From: Anaspis maculata
Taxonomy: Eukaryota > Arthropoda > Insecta > Coleoptera > Scraptiidae
Direction of reading: 5' to 3'
Length of the DNA stretch: 64,000 nt
NCBI GenBank assembly: GCA_949128115.1
Contig: OX421966.1
Location: forward strand, 67,577,416-67,641,415
Part shown: piece by piece, positions 43,001-53,219 of the stretch
Layout: every line of letters starts with the position of its first letter
Numbering within the stretch: the stretch's first letter is position 1
The notes under the pieces: model-generated
Told to the model about the DNA's origin: nothing
What the model saw: the letters and a program-made list of their open reading frames with translations, nothing else
The model's database searches: none
Translations under genes and position numbers: made by a program

Positions 43001-45232
43001 AGAATTTTCGGACAGAGATTTGAAAACAGCGTGGTGTGGGAGATAGTACGACCGTTCATTATTGATTTCGACTTCTGGTACTAATTCCATATGCCCCAAA
43101 TCTAAATACTCCTGTATTACAGCGGAATACTGAGATTTCAATTGGTGGTTTCTGGAAAAGCGTTTTTCCAGCAAATTAAATCGGCGCAAAGCTAATTCCG
43201 AGGAATTGCTCCAAATCGTTTGTTCGTTTTTAAACGGAAGTCGCACGACAAATCTTCCTTCGTCATTTCGCCGGTAGTTTTTTACAAAATGTTCTTCGCA
43301 CGCGATTTCTTCAGCTGTCCAAATGTTTTGCTTATGAGGAATTTCCTCTTGCTCCCAAAACCTTGTCAGGGTGGTATTTAATTGCTCATCTTGCAGCGAC
43401 GTGACTGCGTGATTGCAGGTCGCGACCGCCGACTTCGTGCTTCCCTTCAGGCTTGTCCCACCCCCAACTACCCAACCCACTCGAGTATGGGTCAAGAATA
43501 GCGACGGGTCGCCGATCTTTATCCTTTTATCAAGAAGTAGCTGCCAAAATAACTCCGCGCCGATCAATAAATCTATGGCGCTTGTCTCGAAGAATGTTGG
43601 ATCAGCCAAGGGAAGTTCGGGCGTGATTTCGCCAACGTTCCCGAGCGGGACGCGCGGTAGGTTTTGTGTTATCTTCTCGACAACACAGCAACTCATCATG
43701 GCCTCGAATTCTTCGACTCGTGACCTGAACTTGACGCGTGTCATACGGTTTGCCTCGCTGTTTACGCCACTGATTCCCGAAATTCTGAGGTTTGCTGCCG
43801 CGGTCTTGAGTTCGAGTTTTCTAATGAACGCAGCGCTTGCAAAATTCATTTGTGATCCAGGATCGAGCAGGGCTCTACCCGAAATCCATTGACCTTTATT
43901 GTTGGCTACTAGGACCACGGCAGTGGACAATACGGTTTCATTGGCGTCGGCAAAACAATGAGTAGCGACATTCTCGCTAGATTCACTTGTCGCGGAGACA
44001 CTGGTGGTTTTATGGGCTTCATGAAGCAAATAATTGTGACCAGATTCATTGCACTCGGAGCACTTTGCTCGAGACCGGCAGTCGGTCGTTGCGTGGTTTT
44101 TACGCAAGCAATTCTTGCACAATAGCATCGAATTTGCCTTTTTAACCCGGTCGCCAATGCTTAATCGAAGAAACTCTGGGCAAAAATCTATTGAATGTGG
44201 TTTTTTACACAAGTAACATTGAAACTTGTCACGTTGCGCGGTAGCCACATGACTCGATTTGAACTTCGAAAAATTACTATTGTTAGCAATCTTAGGGTGG
44301 TGTGTGTTTGGCGCGAAAGGCGGTATACCTTTGGGAGTAGAATTCGCGTCACTTAACGCTTCTAAAAATCTACACCTTTTTTCTAGGAAGGCCACGAGGG
44401 CGTCCTGCGTAGGAACTTCGTCATCCAGCGTGTTTTCCCACTGCCTCAACGTTTCGTAATCGAATTTTTTCGACATTATAGGTACGATGATCGCGTTCCA
44501 TTCATCAACAGGAATGTTGAATGATTTTAAACTCTCACGGTGGCATTTTAGATCGTTTAACAGTGCGTATAGCGCGGTGGCTGAGGCCTTGCGCACCTCC
44601 GCGATATTCAAAATTGATCGAACATGATCGTTGACAATTAATCTTTTGTTTTGGAATCTCCTTTTCAGAAGATTCCACGCAACAATATAATTTGCATCCG
44701 AAATCTCTATCGCTTCTATGGCCTTAAGGGCATCGCCTTTAAGAGCCGATTTCAAATAATGGAACTTTGAACAGCTGCTCAAATTTGAATTTTCATGAAT
44801 CAGACTGTTAAAGGAATTATGGAACGGGAGCCACTTGGCATAAACCCCGCTGAACTCCACCAAATTTATTTCAGGGAGTTTGACGTTATAGTGCTGATTG
44901 TTCGCATTGATTTGCGATGGCACGGATTGAATTACTCTAATTCGTGAACCTTTCCGTTCATTCAGAGCGGCTTTGACCTTGTACCAGTCATTCTCAAACA
45001 CTTCATGCAACCGTTCATGTTCTGCGATTACTGCGGCTTCTGTTACTTCATCCGTGCTCAGGATGGAATTTTGCGTGTCTTCGTATTGTTTGAGAATGAC
45101 TGGCAACATGGCTAGCCTTTCCTCGATCTCCTCAAGTGGTGTGTTTGCATCACACCTTTCATTGAATGACATGATCCGCGTCAATTTTCCGCGAATAGTA
45201 CCACGACTTTGCACTAACTGTCTGAGGGACAT
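40037..45232 (-). CDS. BEL/Pao gag-pol polyprotein
   Basis: One uninterrupted frame of 1731 residues. The N-terminal gag part (about 1-330) is DUF1759-like. Two Cys/His knuckles follow from about 341 (CYLCKKPHSIDFC and CKNCLRKNHATTDC, then CSECNESGH). The aspartic protease has LLDPGSQMNF near 457. The reverse transcriptase has YVDDIIVA near 872. RNase H has FADASIKAFGA near 1048. The integrase has Asp in GLDYFGP near 1431, Asp in FCDNATNF near 1497 and Glu in GGLWERL near 1547, after an upstream zinc-binding region. A DUF5641-type tail follows (RWQRIEQLRQHFWRRW, then RPGAMVLIAEDG). The order PR-RT-RH-IN is that of BEL/Pao. No premature stop or frameshift is seen. The ATG at 45232 is 474 nt from the 5' LTR. 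Confidence 0.95.
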   Translation of the reverse strand: MSLRQLVQSRGTIRGKLTRIMSFNERCDANTPLEEIEERLAMLPVILKQYEDTQNSILSTDEVTEAAVIAEHERLHEVFENDWYKVKAALNERKGSRIRVIQSVPSQINANNQHYNVKLPEINLVEFSGVYAKWLPFHNSFNSLIHENSNLSSCSKFHYLKSALKGDALKAIEAIEISDANYIVAWNLLKRRFQNKRLIVNDHVRSILNIAEVRKASATALYALLNDLKCHRESLKSFNIPVDEWNAIIVPIMSKKFDYETLRQWENTLDDEVPTQDALVAFLEKRCRFLEALSDANSTPKGIPPFAPNTHHPKIANNSNFSKFKSSHVATAQRDKFQCYLCKKPHSIDFCPEFLRLSIGDRVKKANSMLLCKNCLRKNHATTDCRSRAKCSECNESGHNYLLHEAHKTTSVSATSESSENVATHCFADANETVLSTAVVLVANNKGQWISGRALLDPGSQMNFASAAFIRKLELKTAAANLRISGISGVNSEANRMTRVKFRSRVEEFEAMMSCCVVEKITQNLPRVPLGNVGEITPELPLADPTFFETSAIDLLIGAELFWQLLLDKRIKIGDPSLFLTHTRVGWVVGGGTSLKGSTKSAVATCNHAVTSLQDEQLNTTLTRFWEQEEIPHKQNIWTAEEIACEEHFVKNYRRNDEGRFVVRLPFKNEQTIWSNSSELALRRFNLLEKRFSRNHQLKSQYSAVIQEYLDLGHMELVPEVEINNERSYYLPHHAVFKSLSENSVKTRVVFDGTAGGNSDYLSLNKNLMVGPVIQDDLLSILLRFRSREYVFTADIKHMYRQILVDQRDTDFQRIFWRFHEDEPIKIYRLNRVTFGLSSSSYLAVRCIQQLARDVEDKYPDASLVIQRDAYVDDIIVASSNLQEAVNLQNAIKEIFAQGGFELAKWSSNHPVLLANAAPDDVGASVVNLNKSGISKTLGVFWDRNSDSLLFKTTPIDTSGSITKRKILSRIAALYDPMGLIAPVVLKAKLLMQLLWADKNLGWDDEVSAGIRDSWKQFAESLHCLNDLSIPRHAVISNPIAIDICSFADASIKAFGACIYLRASDSLGNFQSRLLSSKSRVAPVKVISLPRLELCGALLSVQLMLTVQNSLRIPIANRYLFSDSTIVLHWIASPANVWQTYVSNRVGEIQRNTNKDQWHHVNTRENPADYVSRGLEAHQLDGNALWFNGPKWLSKNTEEWNSTPLTQMSCRDGPEELAEKRKTVLAVTVPPTFEVLERFSSFDKLQRVIAHCLRFINNARTKSDSRIVGHLTVKELRNAHDRIIKHIQNREFHSDLANLNQARNLARGSKLTSLDPFIGDDGILRVGGRIRHADISYDRKFPIILPKHHVTELLIRKEHVSNLHAGAQSTLSSLRAKYWPLSGRSSVRKITRNCVRCFRVTPRTINPKMGDLPKARIQPAGRAFANTGLDYFGPLFVKQGSYRSAKLVKAYGALFVCMATKAVHLELVSDLSSASFLNAFRRFISRRGNVAKIFCDNATNFARGDKDLREAASIVKNSKFREEFQHHFENTEFKFIPPRSPNFGGLWERLIRAVKIHIKRVLGNSQLTFEEMSTLLCRIESILNSRPLTPLSDDAHDFQVLTPGHFLVFESLTAPVKPDHLEIPENRLDRWQRIEQLRQHFWRRWHREVLSQMQTRAKWRNSPADQVRPGAMVLIAEDGIPPLMWKLVRVVTLHLGADKVARVATIQTASGGAIKRSTRKICVLPIEESRD

Positions 45233-45458
45233 GATGTATGATTTTGATCAAATATACGAAAATGTTTGCTACAAACAAACTGTACAATTTGTACTTACAA
45301 ATTGAATAATTAATCAGGTGAAATAGAGAATCACAACTTACTTAAGCGGTGATTATGTACCTGCTGGCCGCAATTAGAGGTCAGGGAAATTGTGAACGAA
45401 AGGATAAGTATTTGAGCCCACTCACCTTCTGCTGTAATTTCGGCAACGTCGAAGGACC

Positions 45459-45602
45459 ACTCCGGGACTGGCACTCGCTGGTCTCGAAGAAACTGGCTCG
45501 AATTACTTAATTCGTATTGTTCTTAGGTGGATCACTTAATCACACTCTGCTTGAGTTGATGTAGGTACTCCGGGACTGGCACTCGCTGGTCTCGAAGAAA
45601 CT
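45459..45602. repeat. 36-bp direct repeat in the BEL/Pao leader
   Basis: The block actccgggactggcactcgc then tggtctcgaagaaact occurs at 45459-45494 and 45567-45602, apparently identical. It lies between the primer-binding site and gag. A packaging or leader-stem role is possible but unproven. Confidence 0.8.
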
Positions 45603-45683
45603 TTGTCTTTGAATCACTTGATTCAGTGATCAGAATCACTAATCACACTCGCGAACTGCTTTACTCTGCCGCTGGTTCAACCA

Positions 45684-45701
45684 TCCGGTTCGATGGGACC
45701 A
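45684..45701 (-). promoter_or_regulatory. Putative primer-binding site of the BEL/Pao element
   Basis: Five nt after the 5' LTR the minus strand reads tggtcccatcgaaccgga, starting with TGG complementary to a tRNA CCA end and including the complement of a T-loop ttcga. The primer tRNA was not identified. Confidence 0.7.
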
Positions 45702-45706
45702 GAAAA

Positions 45707-45959
45707 TGTCGGTTCATCCACGGGGGGGTTAATCAAACTCTTCGATTGGTATAGTAACAACTGAATAACAATTTATTAGCAGAAGGGCACATCTTGCCTG
45801 GTGAGTGGTTATCTATCGTCTGCGGTGCACAGCACACACAAAGCATTGCGAATACAGTAAGATCCCGTGAGGGGTTCGCCCAAGCTACCTGGAAGGGCAG
45901 TGGGGGGTGCTCAGCTCATATTATACAATCTACTTAGATAAGGACATATGCACTTAACA
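45707..45959 (-). repeat. BEL/Pao 5' LTR
   Basis: 253 bp, the partner of the copy at 39455-39707. The LTR must contain the promoter; no strong TATA was picked out by eye. Confidence 0.95.
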
Positions 45960-46628
45960 ATACAATTTCATATAATGACACAATCACAGACATCACTAAC
46001 ACACAAACAATACATTGATCAGGTCAGGTCAGATTGTTCAGTTTTGTGGTCCAAGACTATCAAACCTGTACTGGGTATAAGCCACAACAGAAACGGTGTG
46101 TCTTGTTACTCTTGAATCATCCAACACTTGACTAGATAAATTGCAATTTATCATTTTCTGAACAGCATGCGATTTCCGACGAGTAAGTAAATAAATAAAA
46201 GGACGCGGCAACGATTTCATCTCATTTCTGCTATTCTGCCGATGGCAAAAACGGCCCTGCTTTAATTGCGGACGTTCCTCGAAACAAGTGCATCCATCCA
46301 GCCTCATCATGGCAGAGTCGAGCAATAATTGCGCTTTTAAAAGAGCTTTTATGTTCAGCAAAAAAAAACAAAGTTTCTAATCAATTATCCCATTTTACGC
46401 AGGCACTTGTCTTCTAAACGACAATATAGCTCGAGGGTAACGTTCGGTAATTGAAACTTGAATCTGTCAAAGGCAGGATGATGGTCAATATCCTGTGTAT
46501 AAGATAATGATACCTACCAGCTGTATTACAACAAATATCATCCATTTGTTAGTTGCTGAGTAATTTAGTTCTAGCTTCTTAGTTCCAAGTATATCTAGCA
46601 CTTTTCTGTATAACTGGACCTTGTCGGC

Positions 46629-46919
46629 TATACAGGGTGATTTGCAGCTTGTTGAACTCTTGTCAACAATAGATTCCTATGATCATTCAAATGCAAAAAA
46701 TATTGAAGACAAAACCGAGAGATTTTTTTTTAATTTTTCGGAGTCATGTTTCTCTCTACTTTATTAACAATATCAAAACTGACTCCACACCCAGCTTCAA
46801 CAGTATATCTTGAGAACTGAGTGAACTGAATGAATCGTTTTGAGCCCTTCTTGAGATGATAATGGGTCAAGGAATCTGCTCAAGACAGGAACTTCACAGG
46901 TTTTGGATCACCCTGTATA
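46629..46919. mobile_element. About 290-bp MITE with TACAGGGTGAT ends
   Basis: tatacagggtgat at the left is mirrored by atcaccctgtata at the right; TA lies at both borders. Non-coding and AT-rich. It belongs to a loose class of CAGGGTG-ended elements whose single ends recur across the window. Confidence 0.65.
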
Positions 46920-47950
46920 TAAACTTTGACACCTTCATGTATTTTCTACAAATCAACCAAGCATAATCATTTTGATTACAAAAATGCATTTTTTTTGTGA
47001 AATCAAGCTCAAAACAGATACACCCTGTATAACACGTCATCAAAAATTTTCTTTTCGGCTCTTTAAAAAACTTTTACTTTTTGTCAATTAGCGCGCGCGA
47101 CTGAAATTAAACGTAAAAACGCAACTGAACCAGTTTTCGTCGTCGCTTTCATTTATCTCCGACTTAGTCAGGTACTGCTAACGTCGAGTTTATACTACAC
47201 ACAAGTAGATTATTAACTCGTTTTTTTTTTGGCATTTTATTGTCGAAAACGTCTTGAGCAAGGCCGGTTCTGAAATGATTGTTGTCACTTCTTTTATACA
47301 TTGTATTATACGCGCGCCTGATTCCAGATTATTGAGAGCTTGCGATGCTCGGTGCGCCTCCAGTTATCATTCATCTTGTAATGGCCATTGCTTTCTCCTC
47401 ATACTTATTGCGTCTGCTCTTCAGCAAAAGAATAATAATGCAACAACAACGACGCGTGTGTTACGAAACGGACCCGTTCTCATTATCTCTGTCCGCGCGC
47501 ACAGGTTATTCTTGCATCTTCAGATTTTCATCATTCGATCCGTTGTTTTTATTTTTGCTGAACATCGGGTTGCACCAGTTACCTATAAAACAAATAAATA
47601 TCATCAGGGAATCTAAGACGAATCATTCTCATGGAGAAATAACGTTTTCATCAGACAAAACGACCCTAAGCTTAGACTAACCGTTCTTGGACATTGGGTA
47701 CGTTCAGGAAACTGCCGGTCTCAATGCAGCCGCTAAGATTCTAGGATGTTTTCATACGTCCGGCGTCCTCCTGAGAAATTCTTGAAGTTTTTGGTCACTA
47801 CTATGTTATTCCGGCATGTCATTTCAGTATCACCCTCGACAATTTTATTGCGAGAGGTCTGGAACAGTCCAGTATATAGCTTCGCGAAGAATCTGGTCAA
47901 GTTTACAAACGGCGCCTTCGCCAATTTTACGGGATTGTAACTTATCCCCA
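46920..47950. other. No supported gene
   Basis: Frames of 110-145 codons occur but show no domain. Single caccctgtata ends near 46910 and 47020 hint at further decayed MITEs. Confidence 0.4.
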
Positions 47951-47951
47951 A

Positions 47952-49467
47952 TAGCCCAGGCGCCAGGGAAAACAATGAGGAAATAATTGTTTCCTGGCTG
48001 GAAACTAGCTTAAAACGATCTGTGTAGCTTAGGTTTTGACATACTTGTTTCCCCCCTTTTGGAAATGCCGGCGTCATGTCGCCATCATCAACAAGAAGTG
48101 CACCAGTGTGGTTTTTGCCGAATATCCTAATTTTGGTCTGACAGCAAAAGATGTGTGGAGTCATTTTGAAACCAATGAAATTCCCTACGGAACAGTTTTT
48201 AAATGACCTTTCAGCGACCTATTGCTTTTGAGATAGGGCTTCTGGAAGCGAGAGACATTGTCGTAAAAGCTCCATGGCCACTTGACTCGAAGAACTAAAA
48301 TGTCGATGTGACAAAAAAAAAATTCAAAATGAGATTACTCAAGAATTCTTCATGCTATAGTTGCGGTGATGGTTTTGAACTCTTCCACTTGAACCGTAGA
48401 TTACGAATATTGAAAAGTCAAAAACGTCACATCGTACATGAACAGGGTGTACTACGGGAATCGAATGAGAACAGAGAAATTTGACATATTTCTTCGATTT
48501 AGCCTATGCGAAACTCTAAGCACTTATCACGAGTCCAATATCAATATACATTGCTATGTAAGCTTCACTTGATACACCTAAGAAGTGGTCAGCTCACAGC
48601 CTGCCTGTAAAATGTTTTGAAGGCCCTCTGAAATCATCACAATTTACAGCGGCAAGAAATGTGTATGTAACAGTATATTATATACCAAGGTACCAAAGTA
48701 AATTTTTAATTCCTTGGGTGAAGTTTGTTGCTTGAGGGCTCTTTGGGTCCAAATCCCCAAATTAAAAATTCACTTTGGTCCCTTGGTATATAATATACTG
48801 TTATATACATTCCTTGGTACTGTAAATTTTTAATATTTTGATGATTTCAGAGGGCCTTCAAAACATTTTACAGTGAAGCTGTGAGCTGACCACTTCTTTA
48901 GTGTATTGAGTGAAGCTTATAGAGCAAATTCATATTGATATTGGACTCGTGTTAGGTGCTTAGAGTGTCGCATATAGGCTAAATCGAAGAAATATGTAAA
49001 ATTTCTCTGATCTCATTTGATTCCCTCAGTACACCCTGTATATGTACAATGTGACGTTTTTGACTTTTCTATATTCGTAATCAACGGTTCAAGAGAAAGA
49101 GTTTGAGACCATCACCGCAACTATGGCGTGAAGGATTCTCAAGAAATTCCATTTTGAATTTTTTTTTGTCACATCGACATTCTAGTTTTTCGAGTCAAGT
49201 GGCCATGGAGATTTTACGACAATGTCTCTCGCTTCCAGAAGCTCTATCTCAAAAAACCATAAGTTGCAGAAAGGTCATTTAGAAATTATTCCGTAGGGAA
49301 TTTCATTGGTTTCAAAATGACTCCCCACATCTTTTGCTGACAGATGGCCCAAAATCAAGATATTCGGCAAAAACCACGCTGGTGCACTTCTTGTTGATGA
49401 TGGCGACATGACGCCGACAGTATTATTTCCTCATTGAGCTGATTCTTGCTCCCTGGCGCCTGGGCTA
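47952..49467. mobile_element. 1516-bp palindromic foldback, TAGCCCAGG ends, CAA duplication
   Basis: The left end tagcccaggcgccaggga and the right end tccctggcgcctgggcta are inverse, flanked by CAA (47949-47951 and 49468-49470). The arms stay recognisably inverse for some 700 bp (for example tgcaccagtgtggtttttgc against ccacgctggtgcacttc), meeting near 48740. The open frame 47733-48164 and its mirror are arm sequence without a domain. Confidence 0.75.
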
Positions 49468-49469
49468 CA

Positions 49470-51290
49470 AGTCGGTCGGAGTCTCCATGAAAAACATCAT
49501 AGATTCATGACTCCGCAGTGGCGCTGGACGTTTTTTTGGCCTAGATCTGGACGTCCTTCCATGTGACGTCATTTATGAACATGACTTGTCCATACAAGAA
49601 AACTCGAAAGAAAAACCTAATAGGCATAATGCGCCTAGGTACTCCACGAATGTTTTTTGCGAGATATGACTCGAAACAGTGAAACATTTCCAAATTAAAC
49701 TACCAGGAGGGTCTGACCTAATTTGTTTTCTGGATTCGAACATCAAAGGCGTGGAAGATAGCCTCATCACCTCGGGACAGTTTCCAAATTTTTTACTTAT
49801 TTCCGTTACTTATTTAAGGTGACCAACAAAAATTAAATTTGTTTGAATGTTTTAAAATGTTTGAAAGAGATCCCTGCGCGAACAAAAATCAACTGTTTGC
49901 TTTTGCAGATATCACTTTTCTTTAATTTACCAATTTTGAAAATTAGCAGTTCATGTTTAAGCCAAAACTTCGGGTAAAAAAATACGGCGGTCAGAATTGA
50001 CTGCAGATAATAATAATTATGAATTGACAATCAACGGTTCCCCTAAAGTTGACTCATATCTGGAAGTACTTGACCGTTTGGAAATTTTGCACTTGTTCAG
50101 CTAAAACCTTTGTAAAAATTACGTCCAAACTATCCATTGTTTCACCAATATACGGTGAAATAGATTAACAATTAGGCCAACAGGTAACAAACACTCCAAC
50201 CAAAATTTAAATCTATGTTGCTAGTGATCCCGATTTGGAGAAGGGCACAATCTTTGATGTGTGCGTAGTATATTATAGTCGTATGTGTAATATAATACTT
50301 GGTTGGATCAACAGAGTAATGTCGGTTCGTTATGAATTATAATGCAAATACCAGAAGATACAACTTGCCGCACGCTCATCTCATGATATTCTTGAAAAAT
50401 GATCGCCAATTCGCCAATTATCGCGTACCTACCACTTATGACCTAAGTGAATTACTACTGAGAATAATATAACGGGAAGGCAACTAGACGCCATTTTAGC
50501 CAATAAGATGCACGGAAACGCCCTGGAGCTTAGTCAATAAAGCTTCCGAGAATCCAATTGGATGCATATTCATTCATGGCTCTTTTTCCATATTTCAAAG
50601 CTGTTTCCAGTAACTTCTGGTATGCGAGAGTCTCAAAACAATGAACATTTGTCAGCATATGGGTAACGCTCTCGGAGAGCTTTTTCGAACATGAATATTC
50701 AGTTTTTTTAGAGCGTTCTATTATTAAGGTCTTATTTCGAATTATTTCTATCAAATTCTACGTTCACGTTTTTAAGCCTAGTCATATGCAATAGCGGAGG
50801 CCTTTTTATAATCCATCGCAATTTTTTGCTATTTTTTATCGGTATTGCTTCCTGGTGTCTAAATCGACCATATCTTCCAAACGGTTCAACATAATCATGC
50901 GTTTTTGCTCTAATCAAAACTCGTTTATTTCCACTCGACACCCACTGAATTGAGCACGATCTATCAGAAGCTATACATATCGTTTACAACAATCATCTTT
51001 AATTCTCACCTAATTCCAAGAGTCTATAACTGAGTCCAGCAGTTTCGCTAATGAATCCGGCAAGCTATCAAGCAGCTCCTCCGCCAAATGTACGGGTTTG
51101 TGGCGTATCGTACAGTCGGAGTTTCCAGAAAATATCGCAACGATCTCCCATAATATTTTCCAAAATGTTCAACATATCGAATTCGGTTTTTTGCTAGTTG
51201 AATTCCATGTATTAATTCAGGCTCGTTTTAGATCATCTCAATGTTGGCATAGTTCGAATTTTCAAGTTCCAAAAACACAAAGCTTTTTAA
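49470..51290. other. No supported gene
   Basis: Short frames only; I recognise nothing in this stretch. Confidence 0.4.
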
Positions 51291-51292
51291 TA

Positions 51293-52078
51293 GTCCAGTC
51301 AAATTAGGTTTCCATCTCGCATAAAATCATAGGGCTCCAATTTTTTCAGGAATGTGTAGAGGGTGGTCCCCTGAACAACAGCTGATGAAGTCTCTCCGAT
51401 TTTAGGCGCCGCCGGGCGGAGGAGGGGGTGGCAAATGTCACTTTAGTCAGTTTTCGCCGTTTAATTCGAAAACGGTGCGTCGCACAGAAATTTTACATCA
51501 ATCTAAATTAAAGCTGATAAAATTTTCTTCAGAACGGTGTTTCCACGTTTCACCTAAGTGTTACCGATTTTGGGATATGAGCCGTTGAATATAAAAATGG
51601 AATTATGAATAAGGACAACTGTCTGGTGCCAAATGGGCCTTGGTCTTGATTGGGCTGAGGTAAAACTAATTCGGAGTTATCCCAGAAGTTATTGAGGAGT
51701 GAGTTAGAAGAGGAAGCTTGACGAAATACTGAACGGCTCTATCACTTTGTTGAAAAATTTTCATATTCAACGGCTAATATTCCAAAATCGATAACACTTG
51801 GATGGAATGTGGATACACTATTTGGAAGGAAATTTTATCAGCTTTAATTTTGATAGGTATGAAATTTTCATGCGACGCCGACGCACCGTTATCGAGGTAA
51901 ACGGCAAAAACTGACAAAACTGACATTTGTCACTCCCTCCCCCGCCCCGCGGCGCCTGAAATCGAAGGGACTTTATTAGGCGTTGTTCAGGGAACCACCC
52001 TCCACACATTTCTGAAAAAATTGGAACCCTATGATTGAATACACGATTGGCCGCCATTTTGGGCTAATTTGACTGGAC
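51293..52078. mobile_element. 786-bp palindromic element with TA duplication
   Basis: gtccagtcaaattag and ctaatttgactggac are perfect inverses flanked by TA. Inner text is inverse as well: ggctccaattttttcaggaa against ttctgaaaaaattggaacc, and aggcgccgccgggcggagga against cgccccgcggcgcct. Non-coding and probably Tc1/mariner-mobilised. Confidence 0.75.
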
Positions 52079-52570
52079 TAGAAGTGATTTTTTGCTCTTT
52101 GCTTTTCCGTCCTCGATGAAGCTCCCAAAAATCTATTTTTTCTCTCATATCTTGGAGATTTTTAGCGACTTTAGAGAGTCTGGAAGTGTTTCGAAAGCTT
52201 CTTTTACTGTGAGCTCCTGTGACCCAATAATAGATAACCTCTTTCATGTACAGGGTGTTTGAATTTCAATCCCGTCCATTTAGAGAACGATAGAAAACTG
52301 CGAAATAAGGTCAATGTCTCAAGGAAATATATCTCAGAGAAAAGTAATAACAAAGATATAAGCGTCCAGAAACGAACTTTGAAGATTGACTTTCCATCTA
52401 AATTTTGGGACTTTTCGACCGATTCTACTTAAATTGGCCGCAGGCGCTACCTGAGTACATATCTAGGATGAATTGGCAATGATTTTCTATAGGCAGAGAA
52501 AGTCAAATGGCGTAGATACTGAGGGTGAGCTCTCTTCTCCCTCCAATCAGGGACATCACTGGATATTTGG

Positions 52571-52852
52571 AATAGTCCATTTCCGCATGACGTCACGCGC
52601 ACGTTTCGAACGGCTGATTCGGGGCAACGTCAAATTGATGTCAACTATACGTGCCAATTTGTCAAAACTTTGTGACACCAGTGACTTTTACACACCGACA
52701 CCGACTGACAGATTGACATACTACCAATCTGACTGACGCACATGACTGACGTAGCCCACGCGCCCCGTGGCAGACAACGCAGATCTGAGTGACGTTGCCC
52801 CGAATCAGCTGTTCAAGACGGAGCTGCGTGACGTCAGTGGAAATAGTCTATT
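52571..52852. mobile_element. 282-bp MITE with AATAGTC..TTTCC ends
   Basis: aatagtccatttccgcatga at the left mirrors gtcagtggaaatagtctatt at the right, and inner ggctgattcggggcaacgtc mirrors gacgttgccccgaatcagc. No coding content. Flanking duplication not resolved. Confidence 0.65.
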
Positions 52853-53219
52853 TTATTATAGATTCACTGTTAAATAATTTGAAGATAACAGTCACTACTT
52901 CAAAATTTAGATTCTAGTGGTTTCTGAAGCCATACAGTGAAAAAGTAGATTATTAGTGGAATACACTTTTGATACCTCTTCCTATAGAATAGAACATTCA
53001 AATTTGGCATGCGACTTCTTTGAAGAGGAACGTACGAGCAGTGCGATAGGTCTGTTTCAACAACTGTCAAAGCATGCGCTGAAATGAATTTCTATTCTGA
53101 ATTCCAATCCTCACATCATTGATTCATTTGGACACATGCTTTGAACGATTCTAGAACTGATTTTGACTTTTGTTGGAACAGACCTTACAATTTCGAAATT
53201 TTCTAGGGTTGCAAAATAG

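Larger units (their letters stand above)
39455..45959 (-). mobile_element. Complete BEL/Pao LTR retrotransposon, ATACA target duplication
   Basis: Two 253-bp LTRs bound 6505 bp and are flanked by ATACA (39450-39454 and 45960-45964). The LTRs start TGTT and end GACA in sense, appear identical by eye, and enclose one long gag-pol frame on the minus strand, a primer-binding site and a purine tract. All of this indicates a young, possibly active copy. Confidence 0.95.

Noticed and set aside
43413..43892. Plus-strand 159-codon frame inside the BEL/Pao element
   Set aside because: It lies antisense to the intact gag-pol, has no recognisable domain, and is explained as a shadow frame, as are the other plus-strand frames at 40-45 kb.
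47733..48164. 143-codon minus-strand frame as a host gene
   Set aside because: It lies largely within one arm of the 1516-bp palindrome and has no domain; a mirrored version exists in the other arm.
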